Part shown: one piece after another, positions 40,984 through 41,348 of the stretch
Position numbering within the stretch: the stretch's first letter is position 1
Layout: every line of letters begins with the position of its first letter
Assembly (NCBI GenBank): GCA_003218395.1
Contig: QHNJ01000030.1
Span: 1 to 41,348 of the forward strand
Length of the DNA: 41,348 bases
From: Verrucomicrobiota bacterium
Lineage (GTDB): Bacteria > Verrucomicrobiota > Verrucomicrobiia > Chthoniobacterales > UBA10450
Direction: 5' to 3'
Translations under genes and position numbers: made by a program
The notes under the pieces: generated by a model
Database searches by the model: none
What the model saw: only the letters and a program-made list of their open reading frames with translations
What the model was told of the DNA's origin: nothing

Positions 40984-41348
40984 TTTTCTGCCGCTTCCGG
41001 ACTCTGCGGGACAGATGCGGACTCTGAGGGACTAACGGTCTCGCCTCCAGCGGTTAATGAAACCGGCCGCTGCACGACGGCGGGAGACGTACATACAGTG
41101 CACGTTCAAGCAATGACATGACCCCATCGCGCCCCTTCAAAATCCTCTTCCTCTGCTAGGAAAACCCAAGGGCATACAACAAGGTAATTTGCTTGTCCGA
41201 TTCCATTCCCTCAGCGAATCCAAACAAGTTCCGTCACCAGAGAAAGGCAAAGGACAACGTTGTCCCTTTGGTTTCCGATCAAGTCGTTTCGTCTTTTACC
41301 CACGTCGTAGCGTGAGTAGCGGCGCCGCCGAAATCGCACTTGGAAAAA
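40984..41348. other. 365-bp right-end region with a short direct repeat
   Basis: No convincing gene. A 20-bp unit occurs twice in tandem at 40998-41017 and 41018-41037 (core CGGACTCTGnGGGAC, one mismatch). A plus-strand frame 40930-41121 exists but has unlikely composition and covers the tRNA fragment. The last 100 bp carry an operator-like palindrome (separate entry) and probably precede a gene beyond the window. Confidence 0.4.
41252..41265. promoter_or_regulatory. Operator-like perfect palindrome
   Basis: GGACAACGTTGTCC is a perfect 14-bp palindrome centred on a CG step, extended by CAAA/TTTG on the two sides with a one-base offset. The shape resembles LacI-family operators. The regulated gene would lie beyond the right end. 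Confidence 0.3.

Noticed and set aside
40930-41121. 63-codon plus-strand ORF
   Set aside because: It runs through the tRNA fragment and a direct repeat; no coding signature.

Overview
The window is a gene-dense bacterial chromosome segment with moderate-to-high GC. Its content is mostly housekeeping and biosynthetic: three aminoacyl-tRNA synthetases (metG, valS, glyS), folC, accD, comF, bioA, tlyA, nadK, lysC, thrC, pgsA, der, murI, a 2-oxoacid dehydrogenase, a complete Bat (VWA/TPR) envelope operon and a CstA transporter. Frequent Bat/DUF58 machinery, a DUF5069 protein, an intervening-sequence four-helix-bundle gene and abundant short dispersed repeats suggest a soil Verrucomicrobiota/PVC-type genome of the Chthoniobacterales (Spartobacteria) kind. 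That placement is inference; no rRNA marker is present. No phage, insertion sequence, CRISPR array or secretion island is visible.

Layout. 0-2.3 kb: a small secreted protein and metG. 2.4-6.1 kb (minus): CPBP protease, comF, accD and folC, tightly overlapped. 6.1-9.3 kb (plus): a small protein, then bioA-tlyA-nadK, each overlapping the next. 9.4-11.0 kb: a DUF5069 protein with its own promoter, a 547-bp gene-poor spacer and a secreted protein. 11.0-13.5 kb (minus): thrC-lysC. 13.5-16.7 kb: one 1035-residue chain carrying E1 alpha, E1 beta, a lipoyl domain and an E2 core. 16.8-19.5 kb: a broken pfpI, pgsA and der. 19.6-28.3 kb: the Bat operon (moxR, DUF58, a DUF4381-like protein, batA, batB/C, batD, batE), interrupted after moxR by a frameshifted four-helix-bundle gene. 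28.4-30.1 kb: two adjacent decayed genes. 30.2-37.1 kb: cstA, a methyltransferase, valS and a membrane protein. 37.4-40.7 kb: murI, a YjbR-like gene, glyS and an OsmC protein. The right end carries tRNA-Val(CAC), the 3' part of a second tRNA and an operator-like palindrome.

The most unusual signal is a layered population of short degenerate repeats. I distinguish: (a) tandem arrays of period 7 (also 8), lying in frame inside metG, folC, der and valS, and outside genes before batD, beside tRNA-Val and as inverted arrays on both sides of the four-helix-bundle gene; (b) period-9 arrays in inverted pairs after the first gene, between metG and folC, and between glyS and osmC; (c) TGTAG...CTACA elements, two of them exactly 65 bp and in the same frame in the two interdomain linkers of the dehydrogenase fusion, and others filling spacers. 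In several cases the first bases of a repeat supply the stop codon of the adjacent gene (metG, osmC, murI, the YjbR-like gene and, once its frame is restored, the four-helix-bundle gene). This resembles Rickettsia palindromic elements (in-frame insertion) and cyanobacterial heptanucleotide STRRs, but the combination is one I cannot name.

A second theme is gene damage between 16.8 and 30.1 kb: pfpI (deletion plus frameshift), moxR (in-frame loss of about 40-45 residues between Walker A and Walker B), the four-helix-bundle gene (one-base deletion), a roughly 480-residue conserved protein (two frameshifts and a stop) and a nitrilase-family remnant. These could be real decay or partly assembly error; reads would decide.
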